13,237 nt of DNA from assembly GCA_038213835.1 (NCBI GenBank), contig JBBQSN010000099.1, forward strand, positions 1 to 13,237. Direction: 5' to 3'. This stretch comes from JBBQSN01 sp038213835 (lineage in GTDB: Bacteria > Actinomycetota > Actinomycetes > Actinomycetales > CAWJMD01). The position numbers were made by a program, and so were the translations under genes. The notes beneath the pieces are model-generated. The model had not been told where the DNA came from. It did not search any database and worked only from the letters and a program-made list of their open reading frames with translations. This document shows, piece after piece, positions 6,515-12,692 of this stretch; the stretch's first letter is position 1; each line of letters begins with the position of its first letter.

Positions 6515-7441
6515 TCAGTGCGCCCGCAGCTCCTGCGGCGGGAACCAGTCCGGCACCCCGGCCCTGGACACCATCGCGGGAAGCTCGCGGCCGAGCCGCG
6601 TGGCGAGCCACCGGTTGACCTCGATCACCGCCTCGATGTCGATGCCGGTGCGCACGCCGAGGCCGGCGAGCAGGTAGGCCAGGTCCTCCGTCGCGATGTT
6701 GCCGGTCGCCCGCGGCGCGAACGGGCACCCCCCGGTGCCACCGACCGAGGCGTCCAGCCGCCGCACCCCCGCCTGCACCGCCGCCAGGGCGTTCGCCAGG
6801 CCCGTCCCCCGGGTGTTGTGGAAGTGCATGGCGGGAGTGGCGCCCAGCGCGAGCAGCCCGCGGGTCAGCGCCGTCACCTGGGTCGGCACCCCCACCCCGA
6901 TCGTGTCGCCGAGGCAGATCTCGTCCGGGGGCACCTGCATCACCTGCTCGGCCACCCGCAGCGTCTGCGCCGTCGGCACCTCGCCGTCGAAGGGGCAACC
7001 GAACGAGGTGCTGAGGGTGACCACCACGGGCAGGCCGTGCCCGCGCGCCGCCGCCACGATCTCGTGGCTCGCCGAGACGCCCGCCTCGACCGTGGTGTTC
7101 TGGTTCCGAGCGGCGAAGCCCTCGCTCACCGGGAACGAGTAGTTGACGACGTCGACCCCTGAGGCCACGGCCCGGTCGAAGCCCTTCCGGTTCAGGACCA
7201 GGCCGCTCAGCGCGACGCCGTCCTGGCGCCCGGCGTCCAGCCCGGCCATGATCTCCTCCGCCCCGGCCATCGCCGGGACCAGCCGTGGGTGGACGAACGA
7301 GACCGCCTCGACCCGCGGCGCGCCGGTACCGGCGAGCAGGCGCACCAGCTCGGCGCGCACCGACGGATCGAGCACCGTCGACTCGTTCTGCAGCCCGTCT
7401 CGGGCGCCCACCTCGGTGACCTGGACGTCGACGTCGTTCAC
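6515..7441 (-). CDS. hydroxymethylglutaryl-CoA lyase
   Basis: 308 residues from GTG 7441. Splits HMG-CoA into acetyl-CoA and acetoacetate, the last step of leucine breakdown. It is a DRE-TIM barrel enzyme: EVGARDGLQNE at the N-terminus gives Arg14/Asp15, HFHNTRGTGLAN gives metal ligands His206 and His208, and the mobile catalytic loop GGTGGCPFAPRATGN gives Cys239 and Asn248. The distances between these residues equal those of the human enzyme (Asp42, His233, His235, Cys266, Asn275), which separates it from homocitrate or isopropylmalate synthases. The GTG start overlaps the stop of the upstream membrane-protein gene by 4 bp (GTGA, 7438-7441), so translation is probably coupled; the frame stays open upstream but without family similarity. 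Transcription comes from the padR divergent promoter region. Confidence 0.94.
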   Translation of the reverse strand: MNDVDVQVTEVGARDGLQNESTVLDPSVRAELVRLLAGTGAPRVEAVSFVHPRLVPAMAGAEEIMAGLDAGRQDGVALSGLVLNRKGFDRAVASGVDVVNYSFPVSEGFAARNQNTTVEAGVSASHEIVAAARGHGLPVVVTLSTSFGCPFDGEVPTAQTLRVAEQVMQVPPDEICLGDTIGVGVPTQVTALTRGLLALGATPAMHFHNTRGTGLANALAAVQAGVRRLDASVGGTGGCPFAPRATGNIATEDLAYLLAGLGVRTGIDIEAVIEVNRWLATRLGRELPAMVSRAGVPDWFPPQELRAH

Positions 7442-7860
7442 CCCGCTGATCCTGCCACTCGCGTCGATCGGGGCGCTGTGACGGACGGCGGGGCCGCGTG
7501 CCACAGGGCCAGGGCCGCTGCTGCCGTGACCGGGACCCACACGAGACGCTCGGGCAGCGACGGGGACGCGAGGTTCACCGCGGCGCCGATCGCCATCAGC
7601 CCGGCGCCGGCGCGGGTGACGACCGTGCGCAGCCGGCGCGAGCCGACGGCACCCGAGGCCACGGCGGCCAGCCCTAGGTACACGGGTGCCACCAGCGCAC
7701 TGGTCACGCGCAGGTGGTCGGGGAGGGTGCCCGTCGCGGCGCCTCCGTAGGCCAGCGTCCCCCACGGGGCTCCTGCGGCGAGCGCCACCTGGAAGCCGGC
7801 CACGCCGATCATGAGGGCTGCTGCTGCGTTCCCGGGCCACCGGGCGCTGATCTCGTCCAT
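7438..7860 (-). CDS. four-helix membrane protein, unknown function
   Basis: 140 residues from ATG 7860. Four hydrophobic stretches lie at about 11-30, 52-73, 82-98 and 107-124. The segments LAAGAPWGTLAYGGAATG followed by LPDHLRVTSAL, and later AVNLASPSLPERLVWVP, match a family of small conserved bacterial membrane proteins that I know only as hypothetical. It is the first gene of an operon with HMG-CoA lyase (4-bp overlap) and diverges from padR with 39 bp between starts. PadR regulators often control adjacent membrane proteins, so a role in export or stress response is possible, but nothing in the sequence identifies a substrate. No Shine-Dalgarno sequence. Confidence 0.8.
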   Translation of the reverse strand: MDEISARWPGNAAAALMIGVAGFQVALAAGAPWGTLAYGGAATGTLPDHLRVTSALVAPVYLGLAAVASGAVGSRRLRTVVTRAGAGLMAIGAAVNLASPSLPERLVWVPVTAAAALALWHAAPPSVTAPRSTRVAGSAG

Positions 7861-7871
7861 GAGAGGATCAG

Positions 7872-7877
7872 ATCATA
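7872..7877 (-). promoter_or_regulatory. -10 element of the membrane protein/HMG-CoA lyase operon
   Basis: On the minus strand TATGAT, one mismatch from TATAAT, ends 11 nt before the ATG at 7860, implying a very short leader. It overlaps the first arm of the ATATCTG-T-CAGATAT repeat, so a protein bound there would block RNA polymerase. Confidence 0.5.
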
Positions 7878-7889
7878 TCTGTCAGATAT
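7875..7889. promoter_or_regulatory. probable PadR operator: perfect 7-1-7 inverted repeat
   Basis: ATATCTG-T-CAGATAT is a perfect 15-bp inverted repeat in an AT-rich island of otherwise GC-rich DNA, in the 39-bp gap between padR and the divergent operon. It overlaps -10 hexamers of both directions. A further CAGATC half-site lies at 7869-7874. PadR proteins usually bind such palindromes at their own promoters; that this is the site is inference. Confidence 0.7.
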
Positions 7890-7892
7890 AGT
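7887..7892 (+). promoter_or_regulatory. -10 element of leaderless padR-type gene
   Basis: TATAGT (five of six to TATAAT) followed by 7 nt and the ATG at 7900. No ribosome site exists, so the mRNA is probably leaderless. Its first three bases are the last three of the inverted repeat, a layout suited to autorepression. Confidence 0.6.
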
Positions 7893-7899
7893 CCAGCCC

Positions 7900-8418
7900 A
7901 TGACACGCACCTCGCAGACCGACCTGGCCGTCCTCGGAGGGCTGAGCATGGAGCCGATGACCGGTTATGCACTGCGCTCCGCCATCCGGAGCACGCTCGG
8001 CCACTTCTGGAGCGAGAGCTTCGGCCAGATCTACCCGACCCTGGCCCGGCTGACGCGCGACGGGATGGTCGTCAGGGGCCAGGACGGGCGGTTGCGCCTG
8101 ACGCCCTCGGGACGACAGCACCTGCGTAGCCGGCTGGCAGAACCGGTCGAGGTGGTGCCGCCCCGCAACGGCGTCCTGCTGCGGATCTTCTTCGGGCGCG
8201 AGCTGGGCCCGGAGGCCTGCCTGCGACTCGTCGACCAGGTCGCGAGCGAGGCGACCCGGTCGCTGGAGGTGCTGGCCGGTGTCCGGGCGGAGGTGGCGGA
8301 CGAGCCGGAGGGCCCCGACCGGCCGTACGTCCTGCTCACGGTGTCCGCGGGCGAGGAGGCGGCGCGTGCCCGGCTGCGGTGGGCAGTCGAGGCGCGTGCC
8401 ACGCTCGTCCTGCTGTAG
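7900..8418 (+). CDS. PadR-family transcriptional regulator
   Basis: 172 residues. The PadR winged-helix domain covers about residues 5-75: TDLAVLGGLSMEPMTGYALR, then FWSESFGQIYPTLARL and DGMVV, a beta-wing and LTPSGRQHL. The remainder (about 80-172) is a helical C-terminal domain of the Vir_act_alpha_C type (GVLLRIFFGRELGPEACLRL), used for dimerisation and sometimes effector binding. The start at ATG 7900 is fixed by the -10 7 nt upstream and by the family N-terminus; longer upstream readings run through the divergent gene. It most likely represses itself and the divergent membrane protein/HMG-CoA lyase operon through the palindrome. The inducer is unknown. Confidence 0.92.
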   Translation: MTRTSQTDLAVLGGLSMEPMTGYALRSAIRSTLGHFWSESFGQIYPTLARLTRDGMVVRGQDGRLRLTPSGRQHLRSRLAEPVEVVPPRNGVLLRIFFGRELGPEACLRLVDQVASEATRSLEVLAGVRAEVADEPEGPDRPYVLLTVSAGEEAARARLRWAVEARATLVLL

Positions 8419-8603
8419 GTGCCCGCGTTCCTCAGCCGGGCAGCGATCGGTCACCAGGTCGTCGGGGCGGCCCGGATGGGCCTGCCCGCCGAACGGACAT
8501 TTGGGGTGTGCAGCCCCCGCAACGGGCCCGGGCCGTGTGAGACTTCTTCCAACGCCGTGATGGTTCGGACGGCATCTCTGATGGTGGAGGGGGGTCGGAC
8601 CTC

Positions 8604-9872
8604 GTGCCGCCGTCGCCCCAGACCGTTCGGCTCCCGGCCGATCCCGCCAGCGTCGCCGCGGCTCGCCGTCATGTGCGCTCGGCGCTGGATGGCAGCGACC
8701 ACGAGGAATGGTCCGACGACGCCGAGCTCGCGGTGAGCGAGCTCGTGACGAACGCCGTCCTGCACGCCCGCACCGACTGCGAGGTCTCCGTCACGGTCGA
8801 GCCCGACCGCGTGCTCGTCGCCGTGCGCGACTTCAGCCCCTCGGTGCTGCTCGAGCGGCACTTCAGCGAGCACGCCACCACCGGACGCGGGCTGCGCCTG
8901 GTCGCCTGTCTCGGTGCCGATTTCGGCATCGACGGGCTCGGCGCCGACGGCAAGGTCGTCTGGTTCACGATCGACGGCTCGTCGACGGCCGTCGACGACG
9001 GCATCGGCCCCGAGTGGGACCTGGACGGGTTGGATCTGCTCGCGGACCAGGTCGACACCGTCGTGGTGCTGCCCGCCGTCCCCGTCACGTTGTGGCTCGC
9101 GGCGCTGGAGCACCAGGCGGCGGTGCTGCGCGAGCTGTACCTGGTCCGGGCTGCGCGGCCGGACGGTCCGGACACGCTCGACCTGGCCGCCGCCGGTCGG
9201 GCGTACGTCCTGCTGGCCACCGGCACCGACCGGGCCGGCCGCGCCGCGACGGTCCGGACCGGGCCCGACGGGACGAGCGTGATGGACGTGACCGTCGTCC
9301 TGGCGGTGGACACCGGCACCGAGGTGTTCGGCCACTTCCAGGACGCCATGGACCTCTCCGTCGAACTCGCCCGCAACGGCCGGCTGCTGCTGCGCCCGCC
9401 GTTGCCGGAGATCGTCAGCCTGCGCGATTGGGCCTGCGACCAGGTCGTGGCCCAGGTCAAGGGTGTTCCTCCGTCGGCGTGGGACGCCAGCCTGGTGGAC
9501 GTGTTGCCCCTGAGCGGTGGGGCCCTGGACTGGGACGACGAGGTGGTCCGGACCTCGGACGTCGCGGTGGTGGCGGCCGACGAGAGCAACCGGATGATCG
9601 CCGTGAGCCCTGCTGCTGCCGCACTGTTCGGCTACGCCGTGCAGGACCTGGTCGGTGAGCGGATCACCACGATCGTCCCGCCGAGGATGCGCGCGCAGCA
9701 CGTCGCCGGCTTCACCCGGCACCTGACCACCGGGGCGGTCATCGTCCTGGGTCGCTGCGTGGACCTGCCGGTGCTGCACCACGACGGCACCGAGCACCAG
9801 CACAGCCTGCGGTTCGAGGCGCGGGCCACCGGCGACGGCCGGCAGGTGTACCTGGCCTGGATCGACGAGTAG
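8604..9872 (+). CDS. regulator with anti-sigma-type ATPase domain, unassigned middle and C-terminal PAS domain
   Basis: 422 residues from GTG 8604, with GGAGGGGGG 9 nt upstream. Residues about 5-120 form a GHKL ATPase of the RsbW/anti-sigma type: N-box ELAVSELVTNAVLHA (Glu46, Asn50), VAVRDFSPS with Asp76, and the glycine loop TTGRGLRLV (Gly94, Gly96). About 135-315 is an unassigned region with acidic linker, hydrophobic segments and AVDTGTEVFGHFQDAMDL. About 318-422 is a PAS domain (ADESNRMIAVSPAAAALFGY, LVGERITTIVP, RMRAQHVAGF). There is no His-phosphotransfer helix, receiver or PP2C phosphatase. It is probably a soluble switch protein that senses a signal through PAS and either phosphorylates an anti-anti-sigma factor or sequesters a sigma factor. 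No partner gene is nearby. It lies 185 bp behind padR, likely its own unit. Confidence 0.85.
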   Translation: MPPSPQTVRLPADPASVAAARRHVRSALDGSDHEEWSDDAELAVSELVTNAVLHARTDCEVSVTVEPDRVLVAVRDFSPSVLLERHFSEHATTGRGLRLVACLGADFGIDGLGADGKVVWFTIDGSSTAVDDGIGPEWDLDGLDLLADQVDTVVVLPAVPVTLWLAALEHQAAVLRELYLVRAARPDGPDTLDLAAAGRAYVLLATGTDRAGRAATVRTGPDGTSVMDVTVVLAVDTGTEVFGHFQDAMDLSVELARNGRLLLRPPLPEIVSLRDWACDQVVAQVKGVPPSAWDASLVDVLPLSGGALDWDDEVVRTSDVAVVAADESNRMIAVSPAAAALFGYAVQDLVGERITTIVPPRMRAQHVAGFTRHLTTGAVIVLGRCVDLPVLHHDGTEHQHSLRFEARATGDGRQVYLAWIDE

Positions 9873-10046
9873 GACCGATCGGGACGCGGCCAGTGGCCCA
9901 GGAGGGGGCGGTGGTCGACGGGGTGAGGGTGTCGGGGTCGAGCCGCGTCAGCCCGGAGGCGGTGACCGCCGCCCAGCGCCGGACCCGCTCCGCGCCGGAA
10001 CGGCGACCACGCCGGTGACCGACTCGTGGGTGTCGGCCCAGCGGGC
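9873..10046. other. gap with no recognisable gene
   Basis: 174 bp between two convergent genes. It holds short GC inverted repeats, GGCGGT-G-ACCGCC (9959-9971) and CGCCG-GAA-CGGCG (9994-10006), either of which could end transcription, but such repeats are common in GC-rich DNA. Open frames crossing it resemble no family I know. Confidence 0.4.
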
Positions 10047-10973
10047 TCAGGTCTCGCGTCTGAGCTGCTCGATGTCGCTGAGGCGGGTGCGCACGGCGGT
10101 CCGTGCGCACAGGATGACGACCAGGCCGCCGACGGCGGTCGCCCAGGTCAGCTGCTCGCTCAGCAGCAGCGTCGCCCAGGTGATGCTGAGGACGGGCTGG
10201 ATGAGCTGCACCTGGCTGACGGTGGTCATGGGACCGATCGCCAGGCCCCGGTACCAGGCGAAGAAGCCCAGGTACATGCTGACGACGCTGAGGTACGCGA
10301 ACGCCCACCACTGGGCAGCCGTCCCCTGAGGGGGCTCCTGAGCCACGGCGACCGTCGTGAGCACGAGCATCAGCGGCGCGGCGAGCAGCAGCGCCCACGA
10401 CACCGTCTGCCACGAGCCGAGTTCCCGAGCCAGCAGGCCGCCCTCGGCGTAGCCGGCGGCGGCGGCCAGCACGGCTCCGAACAGCAGGAGGTCCGCCCGG
10501 TGCAGCGATCCGAGACCGCCGTTCTGCAGCGCGGCGAACGCGATGACGGCGGCGGCGCCGAGCGCCGCGGACAGCCAGAACGGCACGGGCGCCCGCTCCC
10601 TGCCGCGCAGCACGGCCATGACGGCAGTGGCCGCGGGCAGCAGCCCGATGACCACCGCGCCGTGGCTGGCCGGGGACTGCGTCAGCGCGTACGAGGTCAG
10701 GAGCGGGAACCCGACGACGACTCCGCCGGCGACGACCGCCAGGCGGAGCCACTGGCCGCCGCTCGGCCAGCTCTGCCGGGTCACGGCCAAGGCGACCGCC
10801 GCCAGCGTCGCAGCGGCGACGGCGCGTCCTGAGCCGATGAACAGCGGCGACAGGCCGTCGTGCGCCGCGACCCGCGTGAACGGGACCGTGAAGGAGAACG
10901 CCACCACCCCCAGCAGCCCCCAGCCCAGCCCGGACGGCGGCCGCGCGGGATCGGGGGGTAGCGGCGGTGGCAT
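10047..10973 (-). CDS. EamA-family (DMT superfamily) transporter
   Basis: 308 residues from ATG 10973, about ten hydrophobic helices in two EamA repeats. The first repeat begins GLGWGLLGVVAFSFTVPFTR and contains SYALTQSPASHGAVVIGLLP; the second has FAYLSVVSMYLGFFAWYRGL, then TVSQVQLIQPVLSITWATLL and LLSEQLTW, the typical EamA end, followed by a basic cytoplasmic tail. Such proteins export amino acids, metabolites or drugs across the inner membrane. In-frame codons upstream of 10973 would overlap the divergent regulator gene and are not hydrophobic, so this ATG is preferred, although no clear ribosome site precedes it. It diverges from a MocR-type regulator with 28 bp between starts, a frequent pairing in which the regulator controls the transporter. 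The substrate is not readable from the sequence. Confidence 0.92.
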   Translation of the reverse strand: MPPPLPPDPARPPSGLGWGLLGVVAFSFTVPFTRVAAHDGLSPLFIGSGRAVAAATLAAVALAVTRQSWPSGGQWLRLAVVAGGVVVGFPLLTSYALTQSPASHGAVVIGLLPAATAVMAVLRGRERAPVPFWLSAALGAAAVIAFAALQNGGLGSLHRADLLLFGAVLAAAAGYAEGGLLARELGSWQTVSWALLLAAPLMLVLTTVAVAQEPPQGTAAQWWAFAYLSVVSMYLGFFAWYRGLAIGPMTTVSQVQLIQPVLSITWATLLLSEQLTWATAVGGLVVILCARTAVRTRLSDIEQLRRET

Positions 10974-10981
10974 CCGTGCGA

Positions 10982-10989
10982 TAGCGCTA
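10982..10989. promoter_or_regulatory. TAGCGCTA palindrome in the divergent EamA/MocR promoter
   Basis: A perfect 8-bp palindrome inside the 28-bp gap. Its last two bases begin TACTCT, the candidate -10 of the regulator gene. A plausible binding site for the regulator itself, but at 8 bp and with MocR sites often being direct repeats this is only suggestive. Confidence 0.3.
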
Positions 10990-10993
10990 CTCT
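10988..10993 (+). promoter_or_regulatory. candidate -10 element for leaderless MocR-type gene
   Basis: TACTCT (TANNNT) is followed by 8 nt and the ATG at 11002, with no Shine-Dalgarno sequence. No distinct -35 is visible, since the expected position falls inside the start of the divergent transporter gene. Confidence 0.4.
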
Positions 10994-11001
10994 CTGGACT
11001 C

Positions 11002-12411
11002 ATGTCTGACGATAGTGCAGGGCGCATCGTCGCGGCAATGCGCTCCCGGATCGCGACAGCGCCTCCGGGTGCGAAGCTGCCGTCGAACCGCGCCCTGATG
11101 CTGGAGCACGGCGCGAGCCCGGTCACCGTGCAGAAGGCGGTCCGGCAGCTGTCGGCACTGGGCCTGGTCGAGAGCCGCCCAGGCGTGGGCACGTACGTGC
11201 GCACGGTCCGCCGGGCCCGGCCAGCCGACTACCGGTGGCAGACCGCGGCGCTCGGCGCGCCGCGCGCACGGCTGTCCGGACCGTCGTCGACCCAGCGCGC
11301 GTCGGTGCCGGACGCGATCGCGCTGCACTCCGGGTACCCGGGCAAGGACCTGCTCCCGGAGCGGCTCGTCCGCGCAGCGCTGGCCCGCGCCGCACGGACC
11401 GAGGCGGCGCTGACGCGGTCACCCGCGGCGGGGCTGCCCGAGCTGCAGGCCTGGTTCGCCAGCCAGGTCGCCGACGCTGCGCCTGTCGGGGTGACCCCGC
11501 CGTCAGCGCGCGACGTGCTCATCGTCGCCGGCAGCCAGAGCGGGCTGAGCTCCATCTTCCGTGCGCTCATCGGCCCCGGCCAGCCGCTGCTGGTCGAGTC
11601 GCCGACGTACTGGGGCGCGATCCTGGCCGCCGAGCAGGCCGGCGTGACCGTGGTGCCGGTACCGACCGGCGCGCACGGCCCGGACCCCGACGACGTCGAC
11701 CGCGCCCTCGCCGCCACGGGCGCCCGAGCGTTCTACGCCCAGCCGACGTTCGCCAACCCCACCGGAGCGCAGTGGTCTGCCGACACCGGCGCCGCCGTGC
11801 TCGACATCGTCCGAGCCCGAGGTGCGTTCCTGGTCGAGGACGACTGGGCGCACGACCTGGCCATCGACGCCGACCGACGGCCCCTGGTCGGCCACGACGA
11901 CGACGGACACGTCATCTACCTGCGGTCGCTCACCAAGAGCGTCTCGCCCGCCCTGCGGGTTGCTGCGGTCATCGCCCGCGGACCGGCGCGCGAGCGCATC
12001 CTCGCGGACCGCGCCGCCGAGACCATGTACGTCAGCGGCGTCCTGCAGGCCGCAGCGCTCGACGTCGTCACCCAGCCCGGCTGGACGACACACCTGCGTG
12101 GCATGCGCCAGCAGCTCCGTGCCCGCAGAGACCTGCTCCTCGACGGCGTCAGGATGCACGCTCCGCAGGTGCACATCGAGCACGTCCCTGCGGGCGGGCT
12201 GAACCTGTGGGGCCGTCTCCCGGACGGCACGGACGTCAACCAGGTCGTCCGCGAGTGCGAGATCAGAGGCCTGCTGGTCGCACCGGGTAGCGAGTGGTTC
12301 CCAGCCGAACCGTCCGGTCCGTTCATCCGCCTCAACTTCTCCAGCGAGAACCCCAGCCGCTTCGCGGAGGCAGGCGAACTGCTGGGCAACACGCTGCGCA
12401 CGCTCAGCTAG
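11002..12411 (+). CDS. MocR-type regulator: GntR winged helix fused to PLP aminotransferase-like domain
   Basis: 469 residues, a normal length for the family. Residues 1-75 are a GntR winged helix (IATAPPGAKLPSNRALML, SPVTVQKAVRQLSALGLV, ESRPGVGTYV). After a linker, residues about 105-469 form a fold-type I aminotransferase domain: SPAAGLPELQAW, AGSQSGLSSIFRAL, ESPTYWGAIL, NPTGAQ with Asn252, LVEDDWAHDL with the PLP-pyridine Asp at 280 or 281, and SLTKSVSPALR with Lys312 as PLP Schiff base; an Arg in FIRLNFS binds the substrate carboxylate. PLP residues are present, so the domain is expected to bind PLP and sense an amino compound. It likely controls the divergent EamA exporter. The start overlaps nothing and is set by family similarity. 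Its stop lies two bases before an istB remnant, so its downstream flank has been rearranged. Confidence 0.94.
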   Translation: MSDDSAGRIVAAMRSRIATAPPGAKLPSNRALMLEHGASPVTVQKAVRQLSALGLVESRPGVGTYVRTVRRARPADYRWQTAALGAPRARLSGPSSTQRASVPDAIALHSGYPGKDLLPERLVRAALARAARTEAALTRSPAAGLPELQAWFASQVADAAPVGVTPPSARDVLIVAGSQSGLSSIFRALIGPGQPLLVESPTYWGAILAAEQAGVTVVPVPTGAHGPDPDDVDRALAATGARAFYAQPTFANPTGAQWSADTGAAVLDIVRARGAFLVEDDWAHDLAIDADRRPLVGHDDDGHVIYLRSLTKSVSPALRVAAVIARGPARERILADRAAETMYVSGVLQAAALDVVTQPGWTTHLRGMRQQLRARRDLLLDGVRMHAPQVHIEHVPAGGLNLWGRLPDGTDVNQVVRECEIRGLLVAPGSEWFPAEPSGPFIRLNFSSENPSRFAEAGELLGNTLRTLS

Positions 12412-12412
12412 C

Positions 12413-12528
12413 GTCCACCACGCCGAGGTCGTCGCCCTCAAGGCGACTCCTACCGACTCAAGGACCGCGACCGCGACCTCGATGCAACCCTCGTTGACAA
12501 TGGCGCCGAGGCAGCGACATCGTCGTGA
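12413..12528 (+). pseudogene. istB: istB C-terminal fragment, frameshifted
   Basis: Reading from 12413 gives VHHAEVVALK; skipping two bases (12443-12444) and continuing at 12445 gives DSYRLKDRDRDL and a short acidic tail ending at TGA 12526-12528. Joined with a Gly, this is the conserved IstB ending (HHAEVI-LKGDSYRLK-RDL) of actinobacterial IS21 elements as I know them. The break is explained by loss of one G from AAGGGCGAC. Everything upstream of the HH motif, including the Walker motifs, is missing, so the fragment cannot be functional. Confidence 0.65.
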
Positions 12529-12578
12529 CCGGCCGCACCCAGCTGTCTCGACCGCTCGAGATGCGTTACGTCGGCTGG

Positions 12579-12692
12579 GGGCAGATCCCATGGCCATCAC
12601 CGGGCAGATCTCGTGACCGTCACCGGGCAGATCTCGTGACCGTCACCGGGCAGGTCTCACGACCGCCCTGGGCAGATCTTTATGTCCATTGA
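12579..12692 (+). repeat. five imperfect ~23-bp direct repeats (IS21-type terminal repeats)
   Basis: The core GGGCAGATCTCGTGACCGT followed by CACC begins at 12579, 12602, 12625, 12648 and 12670. Copies two and three are identical over 23 bp; copy one differs at a few positions, copy four is 22 bp with CAGGTCTCACGACC, and copy five diverges after GGGCAGATCTTTATGTCC. There are no spacers. Repeats of this kind mark IS21-family ends, where the transposase binds. Confidence 0.8.

Larger units (their letters stand above)
12412..12692 (+). mobile_element. remnant of the 3' end of an IS21-family insertion sequence
   Basis: Three things coincide here: the C-terminal tail of an IstB helper ATPase (12413-12528), a spacer with a small hairpin TCTCGA-CCGC-TCGAGA (12546-12561), and a run of roughly 23-bp direct repeats (12579-12692). 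IS21-family elements end in multiple direct repeats beyond istB, so this is one element end whose istA and most of istB are gone. Its left limit is abrupt, just behind the MocR gene stop, and its right limit abuts a cutA fragment. The exact terminal inverted repeat and target duplication cannot be defined from one end. Confidence 0.65.

Noticed and set aside
8419..8603. Possible extra gene or stress-sigma promoter between padR and the PAS regulator.
   Set aside because: Short frames here lack ribosome sites and family features, and I found no GTTT-N-GGGTA-like SigB promoter; only the strong ribosome site for the next gene is clear.
9739..10752. Minus-strand open frame running through the EamA gene in another frame and across the gap at 9873-10046.
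   Set aside because: Arg/Gly/Ala-rich composition typical of a frame shadow; the part in the gap has no recognisable motif, start or ribosome site.
12579..12692. Direct repeats considered as a CRISPR array.
   Set aside because: Units of 22-23 bp follow each other without spacers and sit next to an istB tail; no cas genes.
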